Shown here: positions 33,062 through 40,183 of the stretch, piece after piece
How the letters are laid out: each line of letters begins with the position of its first letter
Position numbering within the stretch: the stretch's first letter is position 1
Position numbers and translations under genes: made by a program
Notes under the pieces: model-generated
What the model was told of the DNA's origin: nothing
Seen by the model: only the letters and a program-made list of their open reading frames with translations
Database searches by the model: none
From: CAYTBN01 sp964542165
Lineage (GTDB): Bacteria; Myxococcota_A; UBA796; UBA9615; CAYRNR01
Assembly: GCA_964542165.1 (NCBI GenBank)
Contig: CAZITQ010000064.1
Span: 1-40,183, forward strand
Direction: 5' to 3'
Length of the DNA stretch: 40,183 nucleotides

Positions 33062-34429
33062 ATGACCCGAACATCGAGCTGCTCCATCGTCGGCCACGGC
33101 ATCCTCTGGACCCTCGCGCTCGCTCTGGCACTGGTCTTCGGCGCCGGCTGCCCGGCGGACGACGACGACGTCACGGGGGACGATGACACATCGGGGGACG
33201 ATGACTCCGGCTCCTCCGACGACGACGACTCGGCGGGCGACGAACTCCACGGGCGGATCGAGCACGTAGACGGCATCGACGTGCTCTACCTGTGGGGATC
33301 GCGGTACGAGATGGGGTACGCCGAAGGGGCGCTCTACTGCCAGCAGATGCCCGTGCTGTTCAAGTCCTACGTGCTCGAGTACCTGGTCGCCGACTACGGC
33401 GTGCCCTACGAGATGGTGCTCGCACTGGTGGAGAACGCGGTGGAGCTGGACGAGGGGGATCTGTCGGAGATGCAGGGCATCGTCGACGGCGCCCGGGCCC
33501 ACTGCTCGGAGGAGGAGTTCTGGGTCGAGAGCGAGTACCTGGAGGAGTCGGCGGGCGGTGCCCGGGAGCTGAATTTCGAGGACCTCGTGGCAGCCAACAT
33601 CCTGGGAGACTTCGGCTGCTCGTCGTTCAGCGTGTGGGGCGACGCGTCGGCCACCGGGGACACGATCCACGCCCGCAACTTCGACTGGGCCATCGACCCC
33701 GGGGGCGTCTTCCTGGACCAGCACCTGCTCAAGGTCTACGACTCGGACGAGCAGGGGGGCGCCCGCTACGCCTCGCTGACGGTGCCCGGGCTGATCGGCT
33801 GCATGAGCTGCATCTCGGGGGACGGGGTGGGCATCACCATGCACAACGTCGGGGGGCTCTCGGCGACCCAGTCGACCGGGATCCACCCGCGGATGCTGGC
33901 CACCCGCTCCGCCCTCGCCGCCACCTGGCAGTCCGGGGATCCGGCCGCGGACGCGGAGGCCGTGCTCGAGGCCGCCCTGCAGCGGGTGGGCAACAACCTC
34001 CACCTGTCCTACCCCAGCGCCCTGGGCAGCCCCGGCGGCGCGGTGGTGTACGAGTACGACGGAGCCACGGACCACAACGACGGCCAGGCCACCGTCCGCG
34101 AGCCGGGAGACGACCCGTCCGTGTCGACCCAGGAAGCCCTGGTGGTCACCAACCACTACATGAAGCGCACCGATCCCCCCGCCGACGGGGATTCGTACAA
34201 CCGGTACCAGACCCTGGCCGCGGGCATCGGGGCCGCGACGGGCAACGGCGGCCTGGACGCGGACGCGGCCCACGCCCTCATCGACCAGGTGGCCAACCAG
34301 TACACCGCCCACTCGGTGGTGATCGACGCGGCCGCCCGGGAGCTGCGGATCTTCGTGGCGCCGACGCCCGGCACCCCCGCCACCGACGCCCCGCCCCACG
34401 TGATCGACCTGGACGCGATCTTCGAGTAG
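33062..34429 (+). CDS. Lipoprotein C45-family-like Ntn hydrolase with Asp-rich tether
   Basis: 455 residues from ATG at 33062 (GGAGAGGACC upstream). Lipobox VFGAGC (C30), then PADDDDVTGDDDTSGDDDSG, an Asp-rich tether to about 58. The catalytic part starts with EHVDGIDVLYLWGSRYEMGYAEG, the usual lead-in of C45 acyltransferase/peptidase proteins, and reaches GCSSFSVWG (nucleophile candidate C186) followed by IHARNFDW, the conserved RNxDW block. Later GVGITMHNVGG and a conserved VVTNHY. C45 enzymes cleave amide bonds of acylated amino compounds, such as penicillins or bile-salt-like substrates, after self-cleavage before Cys. Here a long stretch precedes the Cys, so maturation is an open question. 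Followed after 13 bp by the epimerase-like lipoprotein. Confidence 0.85.
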   Translation: MTRTSSCSIVGHGILWTLALALALVFGAGCPADDDDVTGDDDTSGDDDSGSSDDDDSAGDELHGRIEHVDGIDVLYLWGSRYEMGYAEGALYCQQMPVLFKSYVLEYLVADYGVPYEMVLALVENAVELDEGDLSEMQGIVDGARAHCSEEEFWVESEYLEESAGGARELNFEDLVAANILGDFGCSSFSVWGDASATGDTIHARNFDWAIDPGGVFLDQHLLKVYDSDEQGGARYASLTVPGLIGCMSCISGDGVGITMHNVGGLSATQSTGIHPRMLATRSALAATWQSGDPAADAEAVLEAALQRVGNNLHLSYPSALGSPGGAVVYEYDGATDHNDGQATVREPGDDPSVSTQEALVVTNHYMKRTDPPADGDSYNRYQTLAAGIGAATGNGGLDADAAHALIDQVANQYTAHSVVIDAAARELRIFVAPTPGTPATDAPPHVIDLDAIFE

Positions 34430-34442
34430 GAGGGGACCTCCC

Positions 34443-36008
34443 ATGCCGGTCGCCCGCACCCTGTCGGTCCTGTGCGCCGCGGCGGCGTGGCTGGCGCTGG
34501 GGTGCACGGAGCCGGTCTCCGTCATGCCCCTCGACGACGACGACGACGACGACGGCGGGGAGTACGCGCCGTCCAGCGAGATGCTGAACGATCCGGATCT
34601 GGCCATCGACTTCGTCGCCGACTGCGCCGACTTCTGGATCGCAGCCCGCGACGACGAACAGGGGGGCTTCTACAGCTTCGTGGAGCAGGACGGCAGCGTG
34701 GGCGACGACCGCGCCAAGTCGCTGGTTGGACAGTCCCGGGACGCGTATGGCTTCGTCCGGGCTTTCCAGCTCACCGGCGATCCGGCGTACCTGGACCAGG
34801 CGGAGCACGCCCTGGCGTTCCTGGTCACCCATGGGTGGGACGGGGAGCACGGGGGCTGGTACTTCAGCACCGACGAATACGGGGAGCTGACGCCGCTGTT
34901 CGGCGAGAGCTGGGATCCCAACACCTTCAAGTGGTCGTTCGTGCAGCACTACGCGCTGGCGGGCATCGCCGCCCTGTGCGAGGCCACCCGCGCCGACGAG
35001 CCCTGTGACCTCTTGCAGGACGGCATCGAAGTGCTCGACGACCACCTGTGGGACCCGGATCCCGATCGGTTCGGCTACCACGAGCAGGCCGAGCTGGACT
35101 GGAGCCAGCCCGACGGCAAGGGATTCACCCCCACGGTGGACGCGTTCACGACCCACGCCCGCACCGCCCTCCTGATATCCGGGACGGACGGCCGGCGCAC
35201 CCGCCTCCTGGAGCTGGCCGACAACATGTCGCGGCACCTGGCTGGCAACCGGGACCTGCCCGGCGTGGAGTTCGGCTTCCCCGAGGTCTTCGACGCCGAC
35301 TGGAACGTGGACTGGAGCGAGACCACCAGCCAGCCGGGCCACGTGCTCAAGACCGCCTGGTGCCTGGCCGACGCCCACGCCGTCGACCCTGGGGCGGGGT
35401 ACCGCGAGGACGCCCTCGGGCTGGTGCGCGACATGCTGGACGGCGGCGGGGTCGACCTCTTCCGGGGCGGCCCGGTGTACGAGGTCGACTGGTCCACCGG
35501 ACAGGTCACCTCGGACGACAAGGTCTACTGGGTGCTGGAACAGGGCGTGACCGCCGGGCTGTCCGGCTACGCCCTGGCGGACGATCCGATGGACCGGGAC
35601 GACCTCCTGCGCCTGGCCGACGAGTCCCTGGACTTCTACATGACGTACCTGGTGGATCCCGATCTGGGGGAAACCTGGTCCGTGGTCTCCCGGGATGGGG
35701 ACGAGGTCCTCGATGCGGCCAAGGGCGACGCGTTCAAGGGGGGCTACCACAGCATCGAGCTGGGCTACTACACCTACCTGTACGGCCACCTCCTCTACCG
35801 GGCGCAGCCCGTCACCCTGTACTACCGTCTCGCGGCCGGCGACACCCCGCGGCAGATCACCCTCGATCCCCTGCCGATGGCGCCGGGTTCTCTGGTCGTC
35901 ACCGGCGTCGAGCGCGACGGCCAGCCTTTCGAGGCCTTCGACGCCGACTCCCGGACCCTCCACCTGGAGGCTGGCGACGCAGGGGTGTTCCGGGTGACCT
36001 TCCAGTAG
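34443..36008 (+). CDS. Lipoprotein of the N-acylglucosamine/cellobiose 2-epimerase (AGE) family
   Basis: 521 residues from ATG at 34443, TAGGAGG about 8 bases upstream. Lipobox ALGC (C21) and a short tether with seven consecutive Asp (31-37). Then an (alpha/alpha)6-barrel: GGFYSFVEQDGSV, KSLVGQSRDAYGFVRAF, HGGWYFSTDEYG, with family His residues in FTTHAR (H238), SQPGHVLKTAW (H300) and KGGYHSIELGYY (H436). AGE enzymes epimerise or isomerise reducing sugars and are normally cytoplasmic, so a lipid-anchored form is unusual. A C-terminal beta-rich part of about 70 residues (TLYYRLAAG to the end) looks like an added sandwich. Same operon as the C45-type lipoprotein. Confidence 0.85.
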   Translation: MPVARTLSVLCAAAAWLALGCTEPVSVMPLDDDDDDDGGEYAPSSEMLNDPDLAIDFVADCADFWIAARDDEQGGFYSFVEQDGSVGDDRAKSLVGQSRDAYGFVRAFQLTGDPAYLDQAEHALAFLVTHGWDGEHGGWYFSTDEYGELTPLFGESWDPNTFKWSFVQHYALAGIAALCEATRADEPCDLLQDGIEVLDDHLWDPDPDRFGYHEQAELDWSQPDGKGFTPTVDAFTTHARTALLISGTDGRRTRLLELADNMSRHLAGNRDLPGVEFGFPEVFDADWNVDWSETTSQPGHVLKTAWCLADAHAVDPGAGYREDALGLVRDMLDGGGVDLFRGGPVYEVDWSTGQVTSDDKVYWVLEQGVTAGLSGYALADDPMDRDDLLRLADESLDFYMTYLVDPDLGETWSVVSRDGDEVLDAAKGDAFKGGYHSIELGYYTYLYGHLLYRAQPVTLYYRLAAGDTPRQITLDPLPMAPGSLVVTGVERDGQPFEAFDADSRTLHLEAGDAGVFRVTFQ

Positions 36009-36038
36009 GATCCCCGGCGGGGAGAGGAGGTCCCGCCG

Positions 36039-36458
36039 ATGACCACCCACTTCGAGCTGCTGACCCGGCCCACGCAGGGCTTCTGCGACATGCACGACCT
36101 GACCGGAGACGTGGAGGCGTGCGTGGCCGAGTCCGGCGTGACCGAGGGGCTGGTCGTAGTGTCGAGCCCGGGCAGCACCGCCTCGGTGACCACCATCGAG
36201 TTCGAGTCCGGCGCCCTGGCCGACCTGGCCGACGCCATCCGCCGCATGGTCCCCGAGGAGCTGCCCTACGCCCACGACGCCCGCTGGGGGGACGGCAACG
36301 GCTTCTCCCACGTTCGCGCCGCCCTGCTGGGTCCGTCGGTCAGCCTGCCAATCCACGGAGGCCAGCTGGTGCGGGGGACCTGGCAGCAGGTCCTGCTGAT
36401 CGACTTCGACAACGGGTCGCGGACCCGCAAGATCGCCGTACAGATCGTGGGCGAATAA
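36039..36458 (+). CDS. yjbQ: YjbQ/UPF0047 family protein
   Basis: 139 residues from ATG at 36039 with GAGGAGGT upstream. The family blocks are all present: TQGFCDMHDLTGDV, GLVVVSSPGSTASVTTIEFE, a DARWGDGNGFSHVRAALLG stretch with the metal/active-site His and Asp, and LPIHGGQLVRGTWQQVLLIDFD. It belongs to the sub-type with PGSTA where E. coli YjbQ has HTTA. YjbQ proteins have been linked to a weak thiamine-phosphate synthase activity; the true role is unclear. Follows the epimerase gene by 30 bp, but its housekeeping nature suggests chance adjacency. Confidence 0.9.
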   Translation: MTTHFELLTRPTQGFCDMHDLTGDVEACVAESGVTEGLVVVSSPGSTASVTTIEFESGALADLADAIRRMVPEELPYAHDARWGDGNGFSHVRAALLGPSVSLPIHGGQLVRGTWQQVLLIDFDNGSRTRKIAVQIVGE

Positions 36459-36494
36459 CCCCGCGGCAGCGGCCCGGGTGGTATCTTCCGCGCC

Positions 36495-37646
36495 ATGAGT
36501 CGTACCTTCGTCGCCACCTGCGCGCTGGGTCTCGAAGAGGTGCTCGCCGCCGAGCTCGAGGCCCTCGACGCCCAGAGCGTTCGGGCCCAGCGGGGTCGGG
36601 TCTCGTTCCACGGAACCCTGGAGACCGGGTACCGGGCCTGCCTGTGGTGCCGCTGCGCCAGCCGGATCCAGGAGCAGCTGTTCCGGGATCGGCCCGCCGG
36701 CAGCCGCAAGCAGCTGTACGACGCCGTGTACGCCTTCGACTGGGCCCCCACCCTGCACCCCGACAGCTCCCTGGCCGTGTCCGCCAGCGTGAGCAACAGC
36801 CGGGCCACGGACTCGCGCTTCGTGTCCCTGGTGACCAAGGACGCCATCGTCGACCAGCTCCGCACCCGGTTCGGGCGCCGGCCCGATGTGGATCCAAAGG
36901 AGCCGGACCTGCCGATCCGGGTGATCGTGCGCCGGGAGCGGGCCACGGTGCTGCGGGACCTGTGCGGGGGCAGCCTGCACCGCCGGGGCTGGCGGCCGAT
37001 CCAGGTCAAGAGCCCGCTGAACGAGGCCACGGCCGCCGGCCTGCTGATGCTGGCCGGCTGGTCCGGCGAGCGGTCTCTGCTGGACCCCATGTGCGGCTCG
37101 GGGACCTTCCTGGTGGAGGCGGCCCACCTGGCCCAGGACCGGGCGCCGGGTCTGGAGCGGCGGTTCGCCTTCGAGCGCTGGCCGGATCTGGAACGAAGGA
37201 CCTGGGACGCCCTGCGGGACGAGGCGATGGAGCGGCGGGAGCGGGGGAGGTCACGGCCCCTGTCCATCGTCGGCTACGACCGTCACGGCGGCGCGCTGGG
37301 CATCGCCCGGGGCTGCCTGGAGGCGGCCGGCGTGGACGAGGCGGTCCGGGTGCGCCGCGGCTCCCTGGACCGCACCGTCCCCCGCGAGCCCCCCCAGCTG
37401 GTGGTCAGCAATCCACCCTGGGGGCTCCGGCTCGAGCACGAGGAGATGGAGCAGACCTGGGAGCAGCTCGGCCGCTTCCTCAAGGCCCACTGCGGGGGCG
37501 CGACGGCATGGCTGCTCTCCGGCGACTCGGCCCTGACCCGGCCGCTGAAGATGAAGGCGAGCCGCCGCCACCCGATCCGGATTGGACCGGTGGACGCCCG
37601 CTGGATCCGCTACGACGTGCTCCCTCCACGGGACAGCTCGTCGTAG
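36495..37646 (+). CDS. rlmL: THUMP-domain 23S rRNA guanine-N2 methyltransferase (RlmL half)
   Basis: 383 residues from ATG at 36495. N-terminal FATCALGLEEVLAAEL-type start and THUMP domain (about 40-160, YDAVYAFDWAPTLHPDSSLAVSASVSN), then DLCGGSLHRRGWRP, the SAM motif LLDPMCGSGTFLVEAAHLAQDRAPGL and catalytic VVSNPPWGLRLE. Order and motifs match the N-terminal RlmL half of E. coli RlmKL, which makes m2G2445 in 23S rRNA; the C-terminal RlmK half is absent. The catalytic NPPY is NPPW here. Its 3' end overlaps the convergent radical SAM gene by 37 bases. Confidence 0.88.
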   Translation: MSRTFVATCALGLEEVLAAELEALDAQSVRAQRGRVSFHGTLETGYRACLWCRCASRIQEQLFRDRPAGSRKQLYDAVYAFDWAPTLHPDSSLAVSASVSNSRATDSRFVSLVTKDAIVDQLRTRFGRRPDVDPKEPDLPIRVIVRRERATVLRDLCGGSLHRRGWRPIQVKSPLNEATAAGLLMLAGWSGERSLLDPMCGSGTFLVEAAHLAQDRAPGLERRFAFERWPDLERRTWDALRDEAMERRERGRSRPLSIVGYDRHGGALGIARGCLEAAGVDEAVRVRRGSLDRTVPREPPQLVVSNPPWGLRLEHEEMEQTWEQLGRFLKAHCGGATAWLLSGDSALTRPLKMKASRRHPIRIGPVDARWIRYDVLPPRDSSS

Positions 37647-38746
37647 TACCGGCAGCCGCCGGTGTCGAGGATCTCCAGCAGCAGCCCCTCGGTGAACTCG
37701 CCGACCCCGGACAGGGATCGCAGGTCGTCCCGCAGCTCGGCCAGGGGCCGGTCCAGGTTGGCCACCGAGCGGGCGGCGAGGCCGAAGAAGCTGTCGCGGC
37801 CCTCGCAGCGCTGAAAATGGTCCATGTGCTCCAGCAGGACGACTGCGCGGTCGTTGTCGTCGAGCAGATCGACGAACAACCGCGGCGGGATCCGGCGCGG
37901 GATGCCGTGGCGCCGGGCCAGCCGGGCGAAACGGCGGTCCAGCACTCCGTAGTAGGCGGGGTCGGCGTGCCCCCAGCGGTCGCCCGAGTAGAGGCTGGCG
38001 GTGTGCTCGGCCAGGTCGGCGTCCAGGGCGCAGACCACGTCGAGGTAGTGGTCCATCTGCCGCCCGGGCTTCAACGTCAGGCCGCCGAAGACCACGAAGT
38101 CCACCCCCACCTCGGCGGCGCGGATCAGGGCCCGCTCCAGGTCGTCATCCCCGTCGCTGAGGCCGGGCAGGACCGGCATCAGGTAGATGCCCGTGGCCAG
38201 GCCCGCCTCCTTGACCCGCACCAGCATCGCCAGCCGCTCCGACGGAGAGGCGCAGCCGGGCTCCAGCCGCGCGGCGAGCCGGTCGTCCACCGTGGACAGG
38301 CTCGCGCTGACGATGGCCCGCTGCCCCTCGTCGATGCGCAGCAGCAGGTCCAGGTCGCGCTCCACCAGCGGCGACTTGGTCAATACGTGCACCGGGAAGG
38401 GGTGTCCGGCGATGACCTCGAGGCAGCGGCGGGCGATCCGGTACTCGAGCTCCGGCCGCGCGTAGCTGTCGCCGACGCCGCCGCCGAGGAAGATGTAGGC
38501 CCGCTTGAGCGGCTTGCGCTTGCGCCGCGGATCCAGCTCCCGGGCCAGGATCTCGGGCGCGTTGGTCTTGATCGCGACGTCCTTGCCGAAGTCACCCTCC
38601 ACCCGGTAGCGCTCGGCGCGTCCGTCGCAGTAGGCGCAGGCGTGGGGGCAACCCCGGTAGAGGTTCATTCCGTACCGGGACACGAACCACGAGTCGATGC
38701 GCTTGCTCTTGCGCAGCAGCGACTTGGCCTGGATCTCCTGGACCAT
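37610..38746 (-). CDS. Radical SAM protein of the spore-photoproduct-lyase-like group
   Basis: 378 residues from ATG at 38746. Near the N-terminus NLYRGCPHACAYCDGR gives the CxxxCxxC motif that binds the 4Fe-4S cluster used with SAM. It continues with KTNAPEILARELDP, YIFLGGGVGDSYARPE and HVLTKSPLVERDLDLL, as in the SPL-like radical SAM family common in bacteria that do not sporulate. LMPVLPGLSDG follows, then a helical C-terminal part of about 140 residues. The reaction is unknown; DNA photoproduct repair is the family's founding activity, but most members are uncharacterised. Preceded by a strong hairpin. Confidence 0.88.
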   Translation of the reverse strand: MVQEIQAKSLLRKSKRIDSWFVSRYGMNLYRGCPHACAYCDGRAERYRVEGDFGKDVAIKTNAPEILARELDPRRKRKPLKRAYIFLGGGVGDSYARPELEYRIARRCLEVIAGHPFPVHVLTKSPLVERDLDLLLRIDEGQRAIVSASLSTVDDRLAARLEPGCASPSERLAMLVRVKEAGLATGIYLMPVLPGLSDGDDDLERALIRAAEVGVDFVVFGGLTLKPGRQMDHYLDVVCALDADLAEHTASLYSGDRWGHADPAYYGVLDRRFARLARRHGIPRRIPPRLFVDLLDDNDRAVVLLEHMDHFQRCEGRDSFFGLAARSVANLDRPLAELRDDLRSLSGVGEFTEGLLLEILDTGGCRYYDELSRGGSTS

Positions 38747-38760
38747 CGCCCCCGGTCATA

Positions 38761-38788
38761 GCACCTCGCGTCCCTCGCGCGAAGGTGC
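38761..38788 (-). promoter_or_regulatory. Strong hairpin between PilZ and radical SAM genes
   Basis: GCACCTCGCG (38761-38770) pairs with CGCGAAGGTGC (38778-38788) over 10 bp with one bulged base and a 7-base loop. It lies 15 bases upstream of the radical SAM ATG and 22 bases after the PilZ stop on the same strand. No T run follows, so a leader or attenuation hairpin, or an mRNA-end stabiliser, is as likely as a terminator. Confidence 0.45.
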
Positions 38789-38810
38789 CGCTCCGGCTCC
38801 GCTCCCTGCG

Positions 38811-39578
38811 CTACCCGCTGCGATGTTCCAGGCTGCCGGCGGCCTGCCGGGCCATGGTCCGGATCCACGCCAGGCGACGATCGACGAAGACCTGGAGTAG
38901 CTCGGTCTCCACGGGCCTGCGCTCGAACTCGACCCCCATACCCGCGGTGAGGTCCCCATCGCTCGTCACCAGTCGGACGACGTCGGCCTTCGCGGTCACG
39001 GTCTTCGGACGGCCGCGATCGGGCAGCTCGAAGGTCATGAAGACCCGGCTACCCTGCCGCACCGGCTGGCTGGCCTCCAGGACGAAACCGCCCGAGGCGC
39101 TGAGGTTGCGCAGGTACCCCACGCGGGCGGGGGGGAGGCGCTCTCCCCAGCGGACCGGCAGGCGCACCTCGACCCGGGGATCCCGACGCCGTTCGATGCC
39201 CGTTCGGGCGGCTCCGGTCGGCCTCAGCCGCTCGAGGCGCTCCCGCAGGAAGGAGGTGAGTTCGTGGCTGCCCCGGGTGACCTCCTCGAAGCGGACGCCG
39301 ACGCCGGCGATCAGGTTGCGCTCCCGGGCCTCCGCGGGGCTCGTCCGGCGGACCACCACACCCCGGGCGTGGACCTCCACCGGACCGTGGGACACCTCCA
39401 CCTGGAAGTCGAGATCCACGCCGGCGTCCACCGGGACCTCCTCGACGGTCTCCACGAACACGCCGCTGGGGGAGAGGTCGATGGTGAAGCAGGCGAGGCT
39501 CTCCCGGTCGAGCGCCATGTCGACGCACAGGGTGATGGGGAGTCGCAACGCAACGCGGGCGTCTGTGTCGTGGGTCAT
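38811..39578 (-). CDS. Tandem PilZ domain protein (predicted c-di-GMP receptor)
   Basis: 255 residues from ATG at 39578 (GGGAG 6 bases upstream). Two PilZ domains: the first (about 8-110) has RVALR and DLSPSGVFVE; the second (about 128-240) has RRRDPRVEVR and NLSASGGFVLE. RxxxR and (D/N)xSxxG are the c-di-GMP contacts, and both copies are intact. There is no enzymatic or DNA-binding domain, so it should relay c-di-GMP state by binding a partner, for instance in motility or exopolysaccharide control, both typical in Myxococcota. No diguanylate cyclase is encoded nearby. Confidence 0.9.
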   Translation of the reverse strand: MTHDTDARVALRLPITLCVDMALDRESLACFTIDLSPSGVFVETVEEVPVDAGVDLDFQVEVSHGPVEVHARGVVVRRTSPAEARERNLIAGVGVRFEEVTRGSHELTSFLRERLERLRPTGAARTGIERRRDPRVEVRLPVRWGERLPPARVGYLRNLSASGGFVLEASQPVRQGSRVFMTFELPDRGRPKTVTAKADVVRLVTSDGDLTAGMGVEFERRPVETELLQVFVDRRLAWIRTMARQAAGSLEHRSG

Positions 39579-39717
39579 CTCCCGCTCCCGTCGGCCGTGT
39601 GTTCCCGCAAGATCATCGGACGGACGACGGAGGAGTTGAGCCGCTGGAACGGATCCCGCGGGGCGCGGGTGGGATGGTACCCTCGTCGGGAACCGCATCG
39701 ATCGTGGAGGAGTGGCC

Positions 39718-40002
39718 ATGGATCGGCGAAGGATCGGTCTCGTTGGGGTGGTCCTGCTGCTCGGGTTCGCCACCGGCGCCTGCGTGGACAACGTCGAGGT
39801 GTGCCAGGAGTGGGCGCAGTCGATGGACTGCGGCGGGGTGGACTTCGGCGACCTGGTGAGCTGCGAGGACTACAAGCGGCGCCACTGCTACCTGTACGAC
39901 TACTTCGACTGTCTGACCGACAACACCAGCTGCGACGAGAGCTCCGGTGTGGTCGACACCTCCCTGTGGCGGGAGTGCGAACCCCTCGATCCCTGCGGCT
40001 GA
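39718..40002 (+). CDS. Small Cys-rich lipoprotein
   Basis: 94 residues from ATG at 39718, with GGAGGAG ending 5 bases upstream (a GTG at 39712 overlaps that site and is unlikely). Signal peptide with lipobox-like ATGAC (C22). The mature part has nine more Cys, several in pairs (EVCQEW, SMDCGG, VSCEDY, RHCYLYDYFDC, TSCDES), suggesting a disulfide-rich fold. No family recognised. Similar short Cys-rich lipoproteins are frequent in Myxococcota genomes. Confidence 0.7.
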   Translation: MDRRRIGLVGVVLLLGFATGACVDNVEVCQEWAQSMDCGGVDFGDLVSCEDYKRRHCYLYDYFDCLTDNTSCDESSGVVDTSLWRECEPLDPCG

Positions 40003-40020
40003 TCGGAGCCCTGCCGGCCG

Positions 40021-40183
40021 TCAAGGGCCGGTGGTGTCGTCGTCCCCGGTGACGTCGTCGTCCCCGGTCGCGTCGTCGTCGTCCCCGGTCGCGTCGTCGT
40101 CGTCGCCCGTCGCGTCGTCGTCGTCCCCGGCGCAGTCGTCGTCCTGGGTGTCGATCAAGCCGTCGCAGTCGTTGTCGAGGAAG
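40021..40183 (-). CDS. C-terminus of a MopE-motif protein with Asp-rich tail (5' part outside window)
   Basis: Read by eye: open from the window edge to a TGA at 40021 (53 residues seen). It begins inside a MopE-type motif (FLDNDCDGLIDTQDDDC) and ends with five GDDD(D)-A/V/T-T repeats and GP. Unlike the other Asp-rich proteins in this window, the tract is at the very C-terminus with no membrane helix after it. The rest of the gene lies beyond 40183. Confidence 0.75.
   Translation of the reverse strand, partial: FLDNDCDGLIDTQDDDCAGDDDDATGDDDDATGDDDDATGDDDVTGDDDTTGP

Noticed and set aside
34278..37127. A 949-residue open frame on the minus strand
   Set aside because: Antisense to four well-supported plus-strand genes, with no recognisable motif.
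35048..38761. A 1237-residue open frame on the plus strand
   Set aside because: It runs through the AGE, yjbQ and rlmL genes in another frame and antisense to the radical SAM gene. Composition is Arg/Gly/Pro-rich with no domain; typical of GC-rich shadow frames.
40030..40140. Regular short repeats resembling a CRISPR array
   Set aside because: They are GAC-rich coding repeats for GDDDDAT in a protein tail, with no spacers.

Overview
The window is about 40 kb of very GC-rich DNA that looks like the chromosome of an uncultured Myxococcota (delta-proteobacterial) lineage. The evidence is two secreted proteins ending in MYXO-CTERM-type sorting tails (Cys-rich motif, membrane helix, Arg cluster), MopE-type Asp/Cys metal-binding repeats, FG-GAP and RCC1-like repeat proteins, many lipoproteins with Asp-rich tethers, a double PilZ protein, an ECF sigma/FecR pair, and a perfect sigma-54 promoter. 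No tRNA, rRNA, CRISPR array, insertion sequence or phage gene is visible. Coding density is high, and many neighbouring genes are joined by 4-bp ATGA or GTGA overlaps.

Region by region. 1-3.3 kb: the end of a GT-C-fold membrane glycosyltransferase (minus), diverging from a RetSat/CrtI-like FAD oxidoreductase followed by a tiny Cys-rich protein. 3.3-7.8 kb (minus): a five-gene unit with an AlbA_2/Schlafen-like protein, an outer-membrane barrel-like protein, an ECF sigma factor, a FecR-domain/TPR membrane protein and a small membrane-anchored protein. It reads as an envelope-to-transcription signalling cassette. 7.9-9.8 kb: a secreted PHP-fold metallohydrolase with MYXO-CTERM, coupled to a small unknown protein. 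9.9-12.6 kb: a coupled operon of two ArsA/Get3-like ATPases with complementary P-loop substitutions plus a secreted protein. 12.6-17.2 kb (minus): a methyltransferase, a GT-C glycosyltransferase and a GH2-like lipoprotein with a damaged active site.

17.2-22.4 kb: three surface/periplasmic proteins in a row (MopE plus beta-helix lipoprotein, PEGA-like protein, seven-bladed FG-GAP protein). 22.4-24.5 kb: a sigma-54-driven lipoprotein with a Glu/Thr minisatellite tether and a PPC-like C-terminal domain. 24.7-26.5 kb (minus): a seven-bladed FG-GAP protein with MopE motif and MYXO-CTERM. 26.7-31.8 kb: a DASS/SLC13 transporter with degenerate sodium-site motifs, facing a response regulator, PAS histidine kinase and second response regulator set. 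31.9-36 kb: an RCC1-like lipoprotein diverging from two lipoproteins, a C45-type Ntn hydrolase and an AGE-family epimerase. 36-38.7 kb: yjbQ, rlmL and a convergent radical SAM gene. 38.8-40.2 kb: the double PilZ protein, a small Cys-rich lipoprotein and the end of another MopE/Asp-rich protein.

The overall theme is surface display and envelope sensing. Functional names rest on motifs read by eye. No similarity search was run, so family assignments without catalytic motifs are tentative.
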